This document shows, in pieces, positions 1 through 7,590 of a DNA stretch of 44,437 nt. The stretch's first letter is position 1. Every line of letters starts with the position of its first letter. Under the pieces are notes generated by a model, which worked only from the letters and a program-made list of their open reading frames with translations, was not told where the DNA came from and made no database searches. The DNA comes from Alphaproteobacteria bacterium (GTDB lineage Bacteria > Pseudomonadota > Alphaproteobacteria > DSM-16000 > Inquilinaceae): contig JANQIX010000051.1 of assembly GCA_028281925.1 (NCBI GenBank), forward strand, positions 1 to 44,437, in the 5' to 3' direction. Made by a program: the position numbers and the translations under genes.

Positions 1-152
1 CCGCCGATCTGCGCGGCATCGGCTCGGCTCATGCCGTCATAGACGGCAGCCAGCGCCAGAAGGCGGCGGATCTGCCGGTTGTCCCGACTGCGCTTGGCCA
101 GTCGGCGAAGCTCGGCGGCGTCATAGTCATCTCGCAGTTGAACGGTTGGCAT
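1..152 (-). CDS. IS630-family transposase, N-terminal fragment (runs off window)
   Basis: The reverse strand from the ATG at 152 encodes 50 residues before the window edge. They begin MPTVQLRDDYDAAELRRLAK and continue through an Arg-rich helix and an AVYDGMSRADAAQIGG segment. This resembles the N-terminal helix-turn-helix that recognises the ends of IS630-family elements; the DDE catalytic part would lie outside the window. A strong ribosome-binding site (AGGAGG) sits 7 bases upstream of the ATG. Whether the element is intact cannot be judged. It marks the left boundary of the photosynthesis cluster here and suggests past insertion next to ppsR copy 1. Confidence 0.75.
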   Translation of the reverse strand, partial: MPTVQLRDDYDAAELRRLAKRSRDNRQIRRLLALAAVYDGMSRADAAQIG

Positions 153-274
153 GGCGAACCTCCTTCGCCATCCTATGAATCACGCCGCGCCGAGAAAGGG
201 AATCCCCCAGAGTCAGAAACTCATGCCGTTGGTATGACCTGCTCCCTGTTGGTCCCGCGTTGATAATGAGAGGC

Positions 275-1687
275 CTACCAGTCGTCGTCATCCGGCACCT
301 CGATGCCGAGGCGCGCCATCTTGGCGTACAGCGACTGCCGGCTCAGGCCAAGCGCCCGGGCTGCCGAGGTGCGATTGTTTTCCGTCAGGTTCAGCGCCGC
401 TTCGATGCACATCTTCTCAATCACGTCCGTAGTATCGCGAACCAAGTCTTTCATGGGAACGCGGCCCACCATCTCAACGAGGTTCTCAGCAGCTCGCGTC
501 AGATCGGTATTGGCGGGGTCTCGGAGTTTGCCCTCCGCCGGATTTGGGCGCATGACGAAACCGTATCCAGGCTGGACGCCGTCGGGCATGACGATCGCAG
601 ACAGGTCTATGCCGATCGTCTGCCCGTTGGCGCCTTCCACCGTTCCGGAGAGATTGTGAACGCGGCCATTGCGTTGCAGGGTCTGCAGCAGCACGTCCTG
701 ATCGATACCGTTCCACTGGAGGAAGTCGCCCAGCGACCGTCCCACGGCATGTGCGGCCAAGGGAATGTTGGTGAGCGCCAGGAAGGATTCGTTGGCCCAC
801 AGTATCCGTCCCGCTTCGTCGGTGACGAGGATGGCCTCGGTTGCGTTCCGTACCAGTGCATCCAGCGCAATCTCGGGCCTGGTTGCGGCCTCTGTGGCCT
901 CCGCGGGCTTCGACATGCGGACCAGAACGAGCTTGAGGTCGCCCGTGCGAAAGAGCTCGGCGGTCAGCATAATGGGCTCGCCAGCGCCGCTAGGAAGGAC
1001 CATGGTCATCGGCGAGCCCGACGCCAGCACCCCCGCCAGCATGGCTTGCACAGTCGATTTCTGCGGCTTGGAAAACAGGGACGAGATCTTGCGGCCGCCC
1101 AGGGCGACGCCTGAGGCAAGGCCGAGGATTTCGGCCGCGTGCGCGTTAGCCTCGCGGATCCGGCCGTTTGCGGCATCGATGATGACAATCGCGTCCGATG
1201 CCGTTTCGAACAGAAGGCGATAATGCGCCTCCGCCTTCCGCAGGTTACGTACGTTCTGCTCAAGCGATTGTTGGTTCGCCAGGAGCCGAGACTGCAGTTC
1301 AGTGATCGGGCGCAGGTCCCGGCCAGCCAGAACGATCTTGCCGTCGTCGCCGATTTTGAGCGCAGCATACTGAACCGGCAGGTCGCGCCTGCCGTCCAAG
1401 ATATGACTGACGCCGAACCGGGACGTGTCGTGCCCACGGCGCACTCGTCGGAGCACGTTACGGAGGGTCGGGTGGGAGCTGTCGCGCACCACCTCTTCGA
1501 TCGGTTGGCCGCGCCAGGCCGAGATCCCGGCCGCTGACTGCGCGTCGAGGTTGTGGAAGACTTCCTCGATCACGGCGCCGTCGTCGATCACCAAGGTGAG
1601 ATCGGCGAGCGCCGACACCAGGGCCGCGGCGGCGCCCGCGTCCGCCTGCGAGACGTGCAGTTGGTCCTTTGAGAAAGCCGATGCCAT
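275..1687 (-). CDS. ppsR: PpsR/CrtJ-family transcriptional regulator, copy 1
   Basis: This 470-residue protein is a PAS-domain repressor/regulator of photosynthesis genes. It has an N-terminal PAS-like region (about 20-130), a linking helix rich in Gln/Leu, two further PAS domains (about 155-260 and 275-385) and a C-terminal Fis-type helix-turn-helix (NRTSAARALGLSRQSLYAKM). The family binds TGT-N12-ACA. I see only one Cys, in the MCIEAAL segment just before the helix-turn-helix; this matches the conserved redox-active Cys of PpsR/CrtJ, while the second Cys found in Rhodobacter PpsR is missing. The start at 1687 has AAAGG a few bases upstream. It is divergent from bphO-bphP, with a PpsR box between, which suggests autoregulation and phytochrome linkage. 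A second copy is at 15697-17136. Confidence 0.93.
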   Translation of the reverse strand: MASAFSKDQLHVSQADAGAAAALVSALADLTLVIDDGAVIEEVFHNLDAQSAAGISAWRGQPIEEVVRDSSHPTLRNVLRRVRRGHDTSRFGVSHILDGRRDLPVQYAALKIGDDGKIVLAGRDLRPITELQSRLLANQQSLEQNVRNLRKAEAHYRLLFETASDAIVIIDAANGRIREANAHAAEILGLASGVALGGRKISSLFSKPQKSTVQAMLAGVLASGSPMTMVLPSGAGEPIMLTAELFRTGDLKLVLVRMSKPAEATEAATRPEIALDALVRNATEAILVTDEAGRILWANESFLALTNIPLAAHAVGRSLGDFLQWNGIDQDVLLQTLQRNGRVHNLSGTVEGANGQTIGIDLSAIVMPDGVQPGYGFVMRPNPAEGKLRDPANTDLTRAAENLVEMVGRVPMKDLVRDTTDVIEKMCIEAALNLTENNRTSAARALGLSRQSLYAKMARLGIEVPDDDDW

Positions 1688-1834
1688 GATGACCTTTGCC
1701 CGAGATTAGGTGGCCGCGACGATTTCAAGCGCCTGGCCGCGAGAAAGAGCACGGGTGCGCCTGCACCCGTGGATTGCCAACATTCATGTTTGCTGATGGT
1801 TTCCTTTCCGGCAAGCAATGTCCAGAGCCGCGTT

Positions 1835-1851
1835 GCCGTGACTGTCACGGC
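1835..1851. repeat. Perfect inverted repeat in the ppsR-bphO intergenic region
   Basis: GCCGTGAC-T-GTCACGGC forms a 17-bp perfect palindrome that overlaps the left half of the PpsR-type box at 1843-1860. It could be a second operator competing with PpsR, or a hairpin in a leader transcript. No regulator is identified for it. Confidence 0.45.
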
Positions 1852-1860
1852 AGCGTTACA
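1843..1860. promoter_or_regulatory. PpsR-type box TGT-N12-ACA between ppsR copy 1 and bphO
   Basis: TGT at 1843-1845, twelve bases, ACA at 1858-1860. It matches the established PpsR/CrtJ consensus exactly and lies in the 220-bp divergent spacer. It would place bphO-bphP, and probably ppsR itself, under PpsR control. A single consensus match of six fixed bases can arise by chance; position is the main support. Confidence 0.6.
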
Positions 1861-1907
1861 CTTTGAGTGTCGTCCGGAAAGGTCGGCCGGGCGACGTCGT
1901 CAGCGGG

Positions 1908-2570
1908 ATGAAACCGGCACGCGGGGAAAGGAAGTTGCCAACTGTTCTTGAGGGTCGGCCGCGCGCGGAGCCGTTCCGCTTCGTTCTGCGCCGTGACACC
2001 AGTGCAGAGCACCATGTGCTGGATGGTCACGTCGCCTTCGTCGCGCTGCAGAATGGCAGCCTCGGCGTGGATGGTTACCGCCGACTGATGCGCGCGCTTC
2101 ACGGCTTCTACCACAGCGTAGACCTGCCAATGCGAGAGGCATGGAACGCGTATTCCATCCAGCGGTCCGGCTTTGAGTATGTGTCGCGTTCGGAAATGCT
2201 GGCCTGCGACTTGGCATGCCTCGGCGTGGACGAAGACGGCTGGATGGCCGATCCGCCAGGAGGGCTTGGGCCGATCGATTCCGCGGCGACGCTCGGCGGG
2301 ATGATCTATGTCTCCGAAGGCTCAATGCTCGGCGGTTCCCTGATGTGCGGCGCGACGGAGGTACTGCTTGCCGGCGCAGGCTCGCGCGGCAATGCCTATT
2401 GGCGATGGTGCCGCGATGCGGGGCCGCAGCGGTGGCCGGCAGCCTGCCGGATCCTGGACGAGTTGGCCGACACGCAAGAGGCGCAAGAGACCATGGTGAG
2501 GTCCGCGCGGGCGGTATTCCATCGGATGGCGGAGTGGCTGATGCGCTGGGACGATGATCCGGCCAACTGA
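1908..2570 (+). CDS. bphO: Haem oxygenase (biliverdin-forming), BphO-type
   Basis: The product (220 residues from the ATG at 1908) resembles the bacterial haem oxygenase family that opens haem to biliverdin IX-alpha, the chromophore of bacteriophytochromes. Visible features are the N-terminal LRRDTSAEHHVLDGH segment, which should supply the axial His to haem, and a distal GGMIYVSEGSMLGG segment that resembles the Gly-rich distal helix. It stops at 2570, directly upstream of the phytochrome gene, and the two are surely cotranscribed. The start is uncertain: an in-frame TTG at 1863 would add 15 residues, but the family similarity begins after 1908. The ribosome-binding site is weak (AGCGGG). 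Confidence 0.85.
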   Translation: MKPARGERKLPTVLEGRPRAEPFRFVLRRDTSAEHHVLDGHVAFVALQNGSLGVDGYRRLMRALHGFYHSVDLPMREAWNAYSIQRSGFEYVSRSEMLACDLACLGVDEDGWMADPPGGLGPIDSAATLGGMIYVSEGSMLGGSLMCGATEVLLAGAGSRGNAYWRWCRDAGPQRWPAACRILDELADTQEAQETMVRSARAVFHRMAEWLMRWDDDPAN

Positions 2571-2574
2571 GGTG
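2569..2574 (+). promoter_or_regulatory. Ribosome-binding site GAGGTG that decides the bphP start
   Basis: GAGGTG overlaps the bphO stop codon and lies 7 bases before CTG 2582. No comparable site precedes the ATG at 2633. It supports translation beginning at CTG and including the chromophore Cys codon (2612-2614). Confidence 0.6.
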
Positions 2575-2581
2575 TAGAGCC

Positions 2582-4885
2582 CTGCTAAACGGTCCGGTCA
2601 ACCTGAACTCATGCGACACCGAGCCGATCCACATGATCGGGGCAATCCAGCCGATCGGTGTCCTGATCGCGGTGGACCAGACAACGCTGGTGATCGAGCA
2701 CGCCAGCAGCAACACCGATGTCTTCTTCGGTCTTGATTGCGCCGAACTGCTCGGCCGGCCGCTGTCGGCGCTGTTGGGTGAAGACGCCTGTGCGGAGCTG
2801 CTGAGGCGGCGGTTGCACCCGACCATGCCGGACCTGCTCCGGCCCTGGTTTGTGCGCCTGCCCCGTTCGGCTGGGCCTTCCGTGGATTTCGAGTGCTTCC
2901 CCCACAGTCATGAGGGGCGGATCATCCTGGAGTTCGTTCCGCCGGAGGGCGGCCCGGCGGCGATGTGGGAAGAAGACCTGGTCCGACAGCGCATCATTTC
3001 AGAATTGATCCGGCCCGAGACCCTGACCGATCTCGCCCAGCTGGGGGCCAAGATCATTCGCGAAGTCACCGGCTTCGACCGCGTCATGATCTATCGCTTC
3101 GCGGAGGACAAGCATGGCGAAGTGATCGCGGAGAGCACGGTGCGCTCCGACAGCTTTCTTGGCCTCCATTATCCCGCTTCTGACATCCCCGATCCGGCGC
3201 GGCGGCACTTCGTGCTGAACGTGATCCGCGTCATCCCCGACATCAAGGCGCCACCGGTGCCCATCATGGCGCGGTCGGGCGGAATGGCGGATGCCGCCTC
3301 GGCCAATCCGCTGGACCTGACATTCTCAAAGCTGCGCGCGGTTGCGCAGGTGCATGTGGAGTACCTCCACAACATGGGGGTCGGCGCCAGCATGTCGATC
3401 TCCCTGATCTCCAACAACGAGCTGTGGGGGCTGGTGGCGTGTCACCATTACAGCCCGCTGCATCTGTCCTGGAGCCAGCTTCGGTTTTGCGAGCTCTTGG
3501 GCGGCACCATCTCCGCACTGCTGCAAAGCCTGGAGAACACCATCCAGCTTCGCGTCAGCATCAGGGCGGAGAAAACCGCCTTCGACATCGAACACCAAGC
3601 ACGGGCCGGCCGGCCGCTGCGCGATGTCGTCCGCGACCATGCCGCCATTCTGATGGATCAGTGCAGCGCGGAGGGCATGATCCTGAACCTTGGCGGCAAG
3701 ACGCTGGAGGTCGGCCAAGTGCCGTCTGCCGAGCTGGACTACGGCCCGCTCGCCCAATTGCAGGTCAACGGCATCTTGGCCACCGACAATCTGAGAGAAC
3801 TGCTTGGGCTTGGAGAGCCGCACGGGATCGACGGTGCGGACCGTGGGATCGCCGGTGCTGCGATGATGGAGCTATCCGAGGACGGGGCAGACTGGCTGAT
3901 CCTGTTCCGGGTAGAGTTCGAGCAGACCATCCGTTGGGCCGGCAAGCCGGAAAAGGTGGAGATCCGGCTCGACAACGGCTCGACGCGACTGTCGCCGCGC
4001 GGTTCCTTCGCCCTCTGGCGCGAGGAGCGGCGCGGGCGCAGCAAACCCTTCACCGAGAGCGACAACGAGATCCTGCGTATCACCCGGCGCGCGCTGTTCG
4101 CGATGAACAGCCTTGACCGTGAACACGCTGCCATGGCCGCCAAGAGGAAGGCAGAGGCGGACGAAGCGCGGCTTCGCCTGGTGTTGCTGGACTCGGCGCG
4201 CGACCGCTCGATGGGCGAACTCGCCTCGGCGCTCGCCCACGAGCTGACCCAGCCGCTATCGGCCGTCACGAATTACGTCAACGCCTGCCGGCAAGAGCTA
4301 CGCAATTACGGGATGAGAGTGCCCGACCAGATGGGGCGATTGATGGACAGCGCCGTCGCTGAATCGTCCCGAGCGGCTGATCTGGTCCGGCGGGTACGCA
4401 ACTTCATCGGACAAGGCGAGATTGCGCTGGAGCCGGTGGACCTGCATGCCGTGGTCCGACAGGCAGTGGAATTGGCGCTGGACGCCAGCGCCGATCCGCC
4501 TCCGACTGTCATCCTGGATTTCGCGCCGGATCTGCCCGGCCTCTGGGCCGACCCCGTGCAGATCGGCCAAGTCGTTCTCAATCTCGTGCGAAACAGTCTG
4601 ACCGCGATGGCCAATGCGCCGGATCGCGTACTGACGCTTGCCACCCGTCGTGCCGAGGCGATGGTTGAGATTTCCGTCGAAGATACGGGCACGGGGATCG
4701 CCAAGGAGGTGGAAGACGCCCTATTCGAGCCGTTCCGCACGTCGACCACCAGCGGCATGGGGATCGGGCTGTCGCTCTGCCGCTCGATCGTTGAGGCGCA
4801 TGGCGGCAGGATCTGGACACGGCCGGTAGAGCGGGGGGCTGCGTTTACCTTCACCCTGAAAGCGGATGGAGGGAGCGATGCGTGA
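2582..4885 (+). CDS. bphP: Bacteriophytochrome sensor histidine kinase (probable CTG start)
   Basis: This is a red/far-red photoreceptor kinase of about 767 residues. Order: PAS (about 18-110), GAF with YPASDIPDPARR and the chromophore-contacting QVHVEYLHNMG and ACHHY segments, PHY with the PRGSFALW tongue motif, then a HisKA domain (ALAHELTQP, phosphoacceptor His about residue 553) and HATPase (NLVRNSL, EDTGTGIA, GMGIGLSLC). The biliverdin-binding Cys of this family lies in a Cys-Asp-x-Glu-Pro-Ile-His motif. Here that motif (SCDTEPIHM) is encoded at 2609-2635, upstream of the first ATG (2633), and the open frame back to its stop has no ATG, GTG or TTG. A CTG at 2582 is preceded by GAGGTG with 7-base spacing, so I use it as the start. 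The classical QPHG is QPIG. The stop overlaps the response regulator gene by 8 bases. Confidence 0.9.
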   Translation: MLNGPVNLNSCDTEPIHMIGAIQPIGVLIAVDQTTLVIEHASSNTDVFFGLDCAELLGRPLSALLGEDACAELLRRRLHPTMPDLLRPWFVRLPRSAGPSVDFECFPHSHEGRIILEFVPPEGGPAAMWEEDLVRQRIISELIRPETLTDLAQLGAKIIREVTGFDRVMIYRFAEDKHGEVIAESTVRSDSFLGLHYPASDIPDPARRHFVLNVIRVIPDIKAPPVPIMARSGGMADAASANPLDLTFSKLRAVAQVHVEYLHNMGVGASMSISLISNNELWGLVACHHYSPLHLSWSQLRFCELLGGTISALLQSLENTIQLRVSIRAEKTAFDIEHQARAGRPLRDVVRDHAAILMDQCSAEGMILNLGGKTLEVGQVPSAELDYGPLAQLQVNGILATDNLRELLGLGEPHGIDGADRGIAGAAMMELSEDGADWLILFRVEFEQTIRWAGKPEKVEIRLDNGSTRLSPRGSFALWREERRGRSKPFTESDNEILRITRRALFAMNSLDREHAAMAAKRKAEADEARLRLVLLDSARDRSMGELASALAHELTQPLSAVTNYVNACRQELRNYGMRVPDQMGRLMDSAVAESSRAADLVRRVRNFIGQGEIALEPVDLHAVVRQAVELALDASADPPPTVILDFAPDLPGLWADPVQIGQVVLNLVRNSLTAMANAPDRVLTLATRRAEAMVEISVEDTGTGIAKEVEDALFEPFRTSTTSGMGIGLSLCRSIVEAHGGRIWTRPVERGAAFTFTLKADGGSDA

Positions 4886-5483
4886 CATTGCCGGCAGGAC
4901 GCTAGTCTATATCGTCGACGACGACCAATCGGTCCGAGAGTCCCTTGGGGCGCTGATGTCGGCGCATGGCTTCGAAACCAGGGCGTTTGCCTCAGGCGAA
5001 GCCTTCCTGGACGCCGTCGATGCGGACAAGGCCCTGTGCGCCTTCATCGACCTGCGCATGGATGGGATGAACGGTATGGCGTTGCAGAAAAGGGTCGTTG
5101 CCGAGGGGCTGGAGGTCCCCCTCGTCATCCTTACGGGGCATGGCGACGTGCCGCTTGCGGTCGAGGCGATGAAAGCCGGCGCCATCGACTTCATCGAAAA
5201 GCCGCCATCGGAGGACCAGCTACTCGGTGCTATCGAGGCGTCAGCCAACCACTTGGCCAACCGGCCGCAGTCTTCTCTGCCGCCCCATGTCGTCTCCGAA
5301 CGCATGGCACGGTTGACTGCCCGCGAGAAGGAAGTGCTCGACTACCTGGTGCTGGGGATGACCAACAAGCACATCGCCGACGAGCTTGGCATCAGCCAGC
5401 GGACCGTTGAAATCCATCGGGCCCGCATCCGCGAGAAGCTGGAAGCGCGCGGGCTTGCGGATCTGATCCGCATGATGAAATAG
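4878..5483 (+). CDS. FixJ/NarL-type response regulator, partner of BphP
   Basis: This 201-residue protein has a receiver domain (about 8-125) with acidic VDDD near the N-terminus, phosphoacceptor Asp58 in FIDLRMDG, the Thr of ILTGHGD and the Lys of IEKPP. After a short linker comes a LuxR/FixJ-type helix-turn-helix (LTAREKEVLDYLVLGMTNKH and onward). The ATG at 4878 is preceded by GGAGG with 6-base spacing and overlaps the end of bphP by 8 bases, so kinase and regulator are translationally coupled. It should be phosphorylated by BphP and bind DNA. A candidate target is the palindrome at 5524-5540 just downstream, but this is inference. Confidence 0.92.
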   Translation: MRDIAGRTLVYIVDDDQSVRESLGALMSAHGFETRAFASGEAFLDAVDADKALCAFIDLRMDGMNGMALQKRVVAEGLEVPLVILTGHGDVPLAVEAMKAGAIDFIEKPPSEDQLLGAIEASANHLANRPQSSLPPHVVSERMARLTAREKEVLDYLVLGMTNKHIADELGISQRTVEIHRARIREKLEARGLADLIRMMK

Positions 5484-5523
5484 GCCGGTCACGGCCGGCA
5501 CCCACACGCGCCCCCTCTCCGCG

Positions 5524-5540
5524 TACGCAGATTCTACGTA
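5524..5540. promoter_or_regulatory. Imperfect palindrome TACGCAG-ATT-CTACGTA, candidate operator
   Basis: Two 7-base arms with a single mismatch and a 3-base centre, in the 180-bp spacer upstream of the 117-residue protein. Short inverted repeats of this size suit a dimeric LuxR/FixJ-type regulator such as the one encoded immediately upstream. Function is inferred only from position and symmetry. Confidence 0.4.
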
Positions 5541-5663
5541 GCGGAATTACCGAAATAGAACCTGTGGCGCGTTTCCTCTTAACCTTTTCTTAGGGAGATC
5601 GCGAGCAGGCACGGGGCACGATAAAACGCTGCCACGACCTGCCGGCAATGGAAGCAGGGCGCC

Positions 5664-6017
5664 ATGTCGGCCGGCAACATAGGTAAATCAGCAGACGGTA
5701 ACGTGGTCAGACTGCCTGATCCGTCGGCGGGGCGACATCGGGTGGTCGTTTCGCTGACCGAGGAACAGATGGCCGCTGCAGAAGGTTGGCGTTTGGCGAA
5801 CGGAATTGCCGAACAGTCGGAAGCCCTTGGTGAGCTGATCCGCCTCGGCCTGCTTAGCGAGATCGCCAAGGTCTACCACCTTGTTACCGGTGATAAGGAG
5901 ACCGATCATCAGGAGATCGATGACCGGGCTGACGACGACCGGAAGTCGGACGGCCGGTCCTCCGTGGAGGAGCCCCCGACCACCGCTTCGGCATTCCCAG
6001 AGCATCCCGATCGGTAG
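5664..6017 (+). CDS. Small hypothetical protein with ribbon-helix-helix-like pattern
   Basis: I do not recognise a named family. The 117-residue protein has a central segment (about 24-70) with the pattern of a ribbon-helix-helix DNA-binding fold: a beta strand HRVVVSLT, a helix EEQMAAAEGWRLAN, a turn, and a second helix SEALGELIRLGLLSEI. The rest is a polar, acidic tail rich in Asp, Glu and Arg. It follows the bphP operon by 180 bp, with its own upstream palindrome, and converges with the DUF3422 gene (53-bp gap). A small regulator is possible, but the fold assignment rests on residue pattern alone. Confidence 0.55.
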   Translation: MSAGNIGKSADGNVVRLPDPSAGRHRVVVSLTEEQMAAAEGWRLANGIAEQSEALGELIRLGLLSEIAKVYHLVTGDKETDHQEIDDRADDDRKSDGRSSVEEPPTTASAFPEHPDR

Positions 6018-6070
6018 CCCGACCGCCTGATCCACTCGGTCAAGTTGCTGGCCCCCAGTGCCATCAGTCG

Positions 6071-7414
6071 CTACTTTTCCGTGCGCGTGACTATCTTGCG
6101 GATCTTGCGCACGCCCAGTCCCACGAGAAGGGCCACGATCGGGATACTGACGGCCATCGTGATGTCGGCGTCGACCGGAACGCCGATCGAACTCAGGCCC
6201 TTTGCTGCGTAGCCAACAAGACCAACGATGTAGTAGGTCATCGCCGCGACGGACAGCCCCTCGACGGTCTGCTGCAGGCGAAGCTGCAGCTTGGCGCGGC
6301 GTGCCAGGGACTCCAGCACGGCCTGGTTCTGGCGTTCGCGCGTCATGCCGACGCGCGTCGACAATAGGCCGGTGACCTGGGCGACCTGTTGGGACAGTGA
6401 CTGCTGGCGTTCAGCGACCGCCTTGCAGGTGTTCATGGCGGGCGCCAGCCGCCGCTCGGTGAACTCCCCGAACGCCTGCAGACCCTGGATCCGGTCCTCC
6501 CGCAGGTCGACGATGCGGCGTTGGATCAGGTCGTAGTAGGCGGTGGCTGCGCTGAAGCGGTAGCGGGAGTCGGCGTCTCGGCTCGCGATCTCGGCAGCCA
6601 ACCGCGTCAGCCGATCCAGCAGCAGGGGCTCGTCGCTCTCTTCCGCGCTGGCCAGGGCTGCGGTAACTTGCGCTAGCTCCCGCTCGCAACGCGTCAGGAA
6701 GGGAACCAGCGTCCGCGCTACCGGCAATGCCATCAGCGCTAGAATGCGGTAGGTGTCGATCTCCAGAATTCGCTGCACCAAGCGCCCTGCCTGATACGGC
6801 GTTGTGCTGTGATCAAGCACCAAAAGGCGGCTGAAGCCGTCGCTGCCGATGCGGAAATCGGTCAGCGCCGTCGCCGATCCGCCGGCGACAGCCGCGCCGA
6901 CCAGAGGGTTGCCACCGAAGAACCGCTCCGACAGTCGATCGTAGTCGGGCTCGTGATCGTCACGGCTAATCAATGCCGCATGGGTCGCAACAGCCGTCTC
7001 ACCCGGCAGGGCCGAAACCCAGTCCGCTGGAACCTCGTCGATCGCCGGTTCCGCAAACGGGTCGGACGGGGCGCCATCGACAACGAAGGTGTAGCGGGTG
7101 AACTCGGTGTGACGTTCCCATGTCAGCCGAAACGGACCGAGGTTGACGCTGTAATGATTGGCGCCCGAATTCGGCACCGGTTGCTCGAAACGGGACAGCA
7201 GCCCGCACAGCCGATCCCATTCCTGGCCATGGGCGGCTGCGTCAGAAAACAATGCCAGGTACGTGATCCGCTTGGAGGGAACGAGTGGTATCGGTGGCCG
7301 CGCGTGGACCTCGTCATTGAGTTGCTGGCGATGAGGATGGTCCTGCGGCAGCTTGGCATCAGCCTTACGGCCAGATGCGGGCTCCGTTTGTGGGGCGTCT
7401 GACCGAAGCGACAT
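6071..7414 (-). CDS. DUF3422 family membrane-associated protein
   Basis: The product (447 residues from the ATG at 7414) matches DUF3422. It has the N-terminal HPHRQQLNDEVHARPP signature, a soluble region with TWERHTEFTRYTFV, a long helical, probably coiled-coil region (about 270-390), and two hydrophobic segments at the C-terminus (SVAAMTYYIVGLVGYAA and MAVSIPIVALLVGLGV) ending in a basic tail. This suggests an inner-membrane protein with a large cytoplasmic domain. Function is unknown in the family as I know it. The frame is open further upstream to 7498, but that part is Arg/Cys-rich and does not look conserved. It is probably independent of the photosynthesis genes. Confidence 0.85.
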   Translation of the reverse strand: MSLRSDAPQTEPASGRKADAKLPQDHPHRQQLNDEVHARPPIPLVPSKRITYLALFSDAAAHGQEWDRLCGLLSRFEQPVPNSGANHYSVNLGPFRLTWERHTEFTRYTFVVDGAPSDPFAEPAIDEVPADWVSALPGETAVATHAALISRDDHEPDYDRLSERFFGGNPLVGAAVAGGSATALTDFRIGSDGFSRLLVLDHSTTPYQAGRLVQRILEIDTYRILALMALPVARTLVPFLTRCERELAQVTAALASAEESDEPLLLDRLTRLAAEIASRDADSRYRFSAATAYYDLIQRRIVDLREDRIQGLQAFGEFTERRLAPAMNTCKAVAERQQSLSQQVAQVTGLLSTRVGMTRERQNQAVLESLARRAKLQLRLQQTVEGLSVAAMTYYIVGLVGYAAKGLSSIGVPVDADITMAVSIPIVALLVGLGVRKIRKIVTRTEK

Positions 7415-7590
7415 GACCGTTCCGTCCGATCTGCCGCAGAGGAAGAACCCAGCCTGGCCGCAATGGACGCGCCTTGCGTGCCGAAGGACCGCTCCCACTC
7501 GCGCGGCTCTGTAAACAGCTCAAGGCATCCGCCCGTATACATGCTCAAAACGTAGCGCGCCGTTGGATGACGGCAGCGGCGATCGACCGT

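Noticed and set aside
5484..5499. GCCGG...CCGGC hairpin after the response regulator as a terminator
   Set aside because: Only five base pairs, no T-run; too weak to call.
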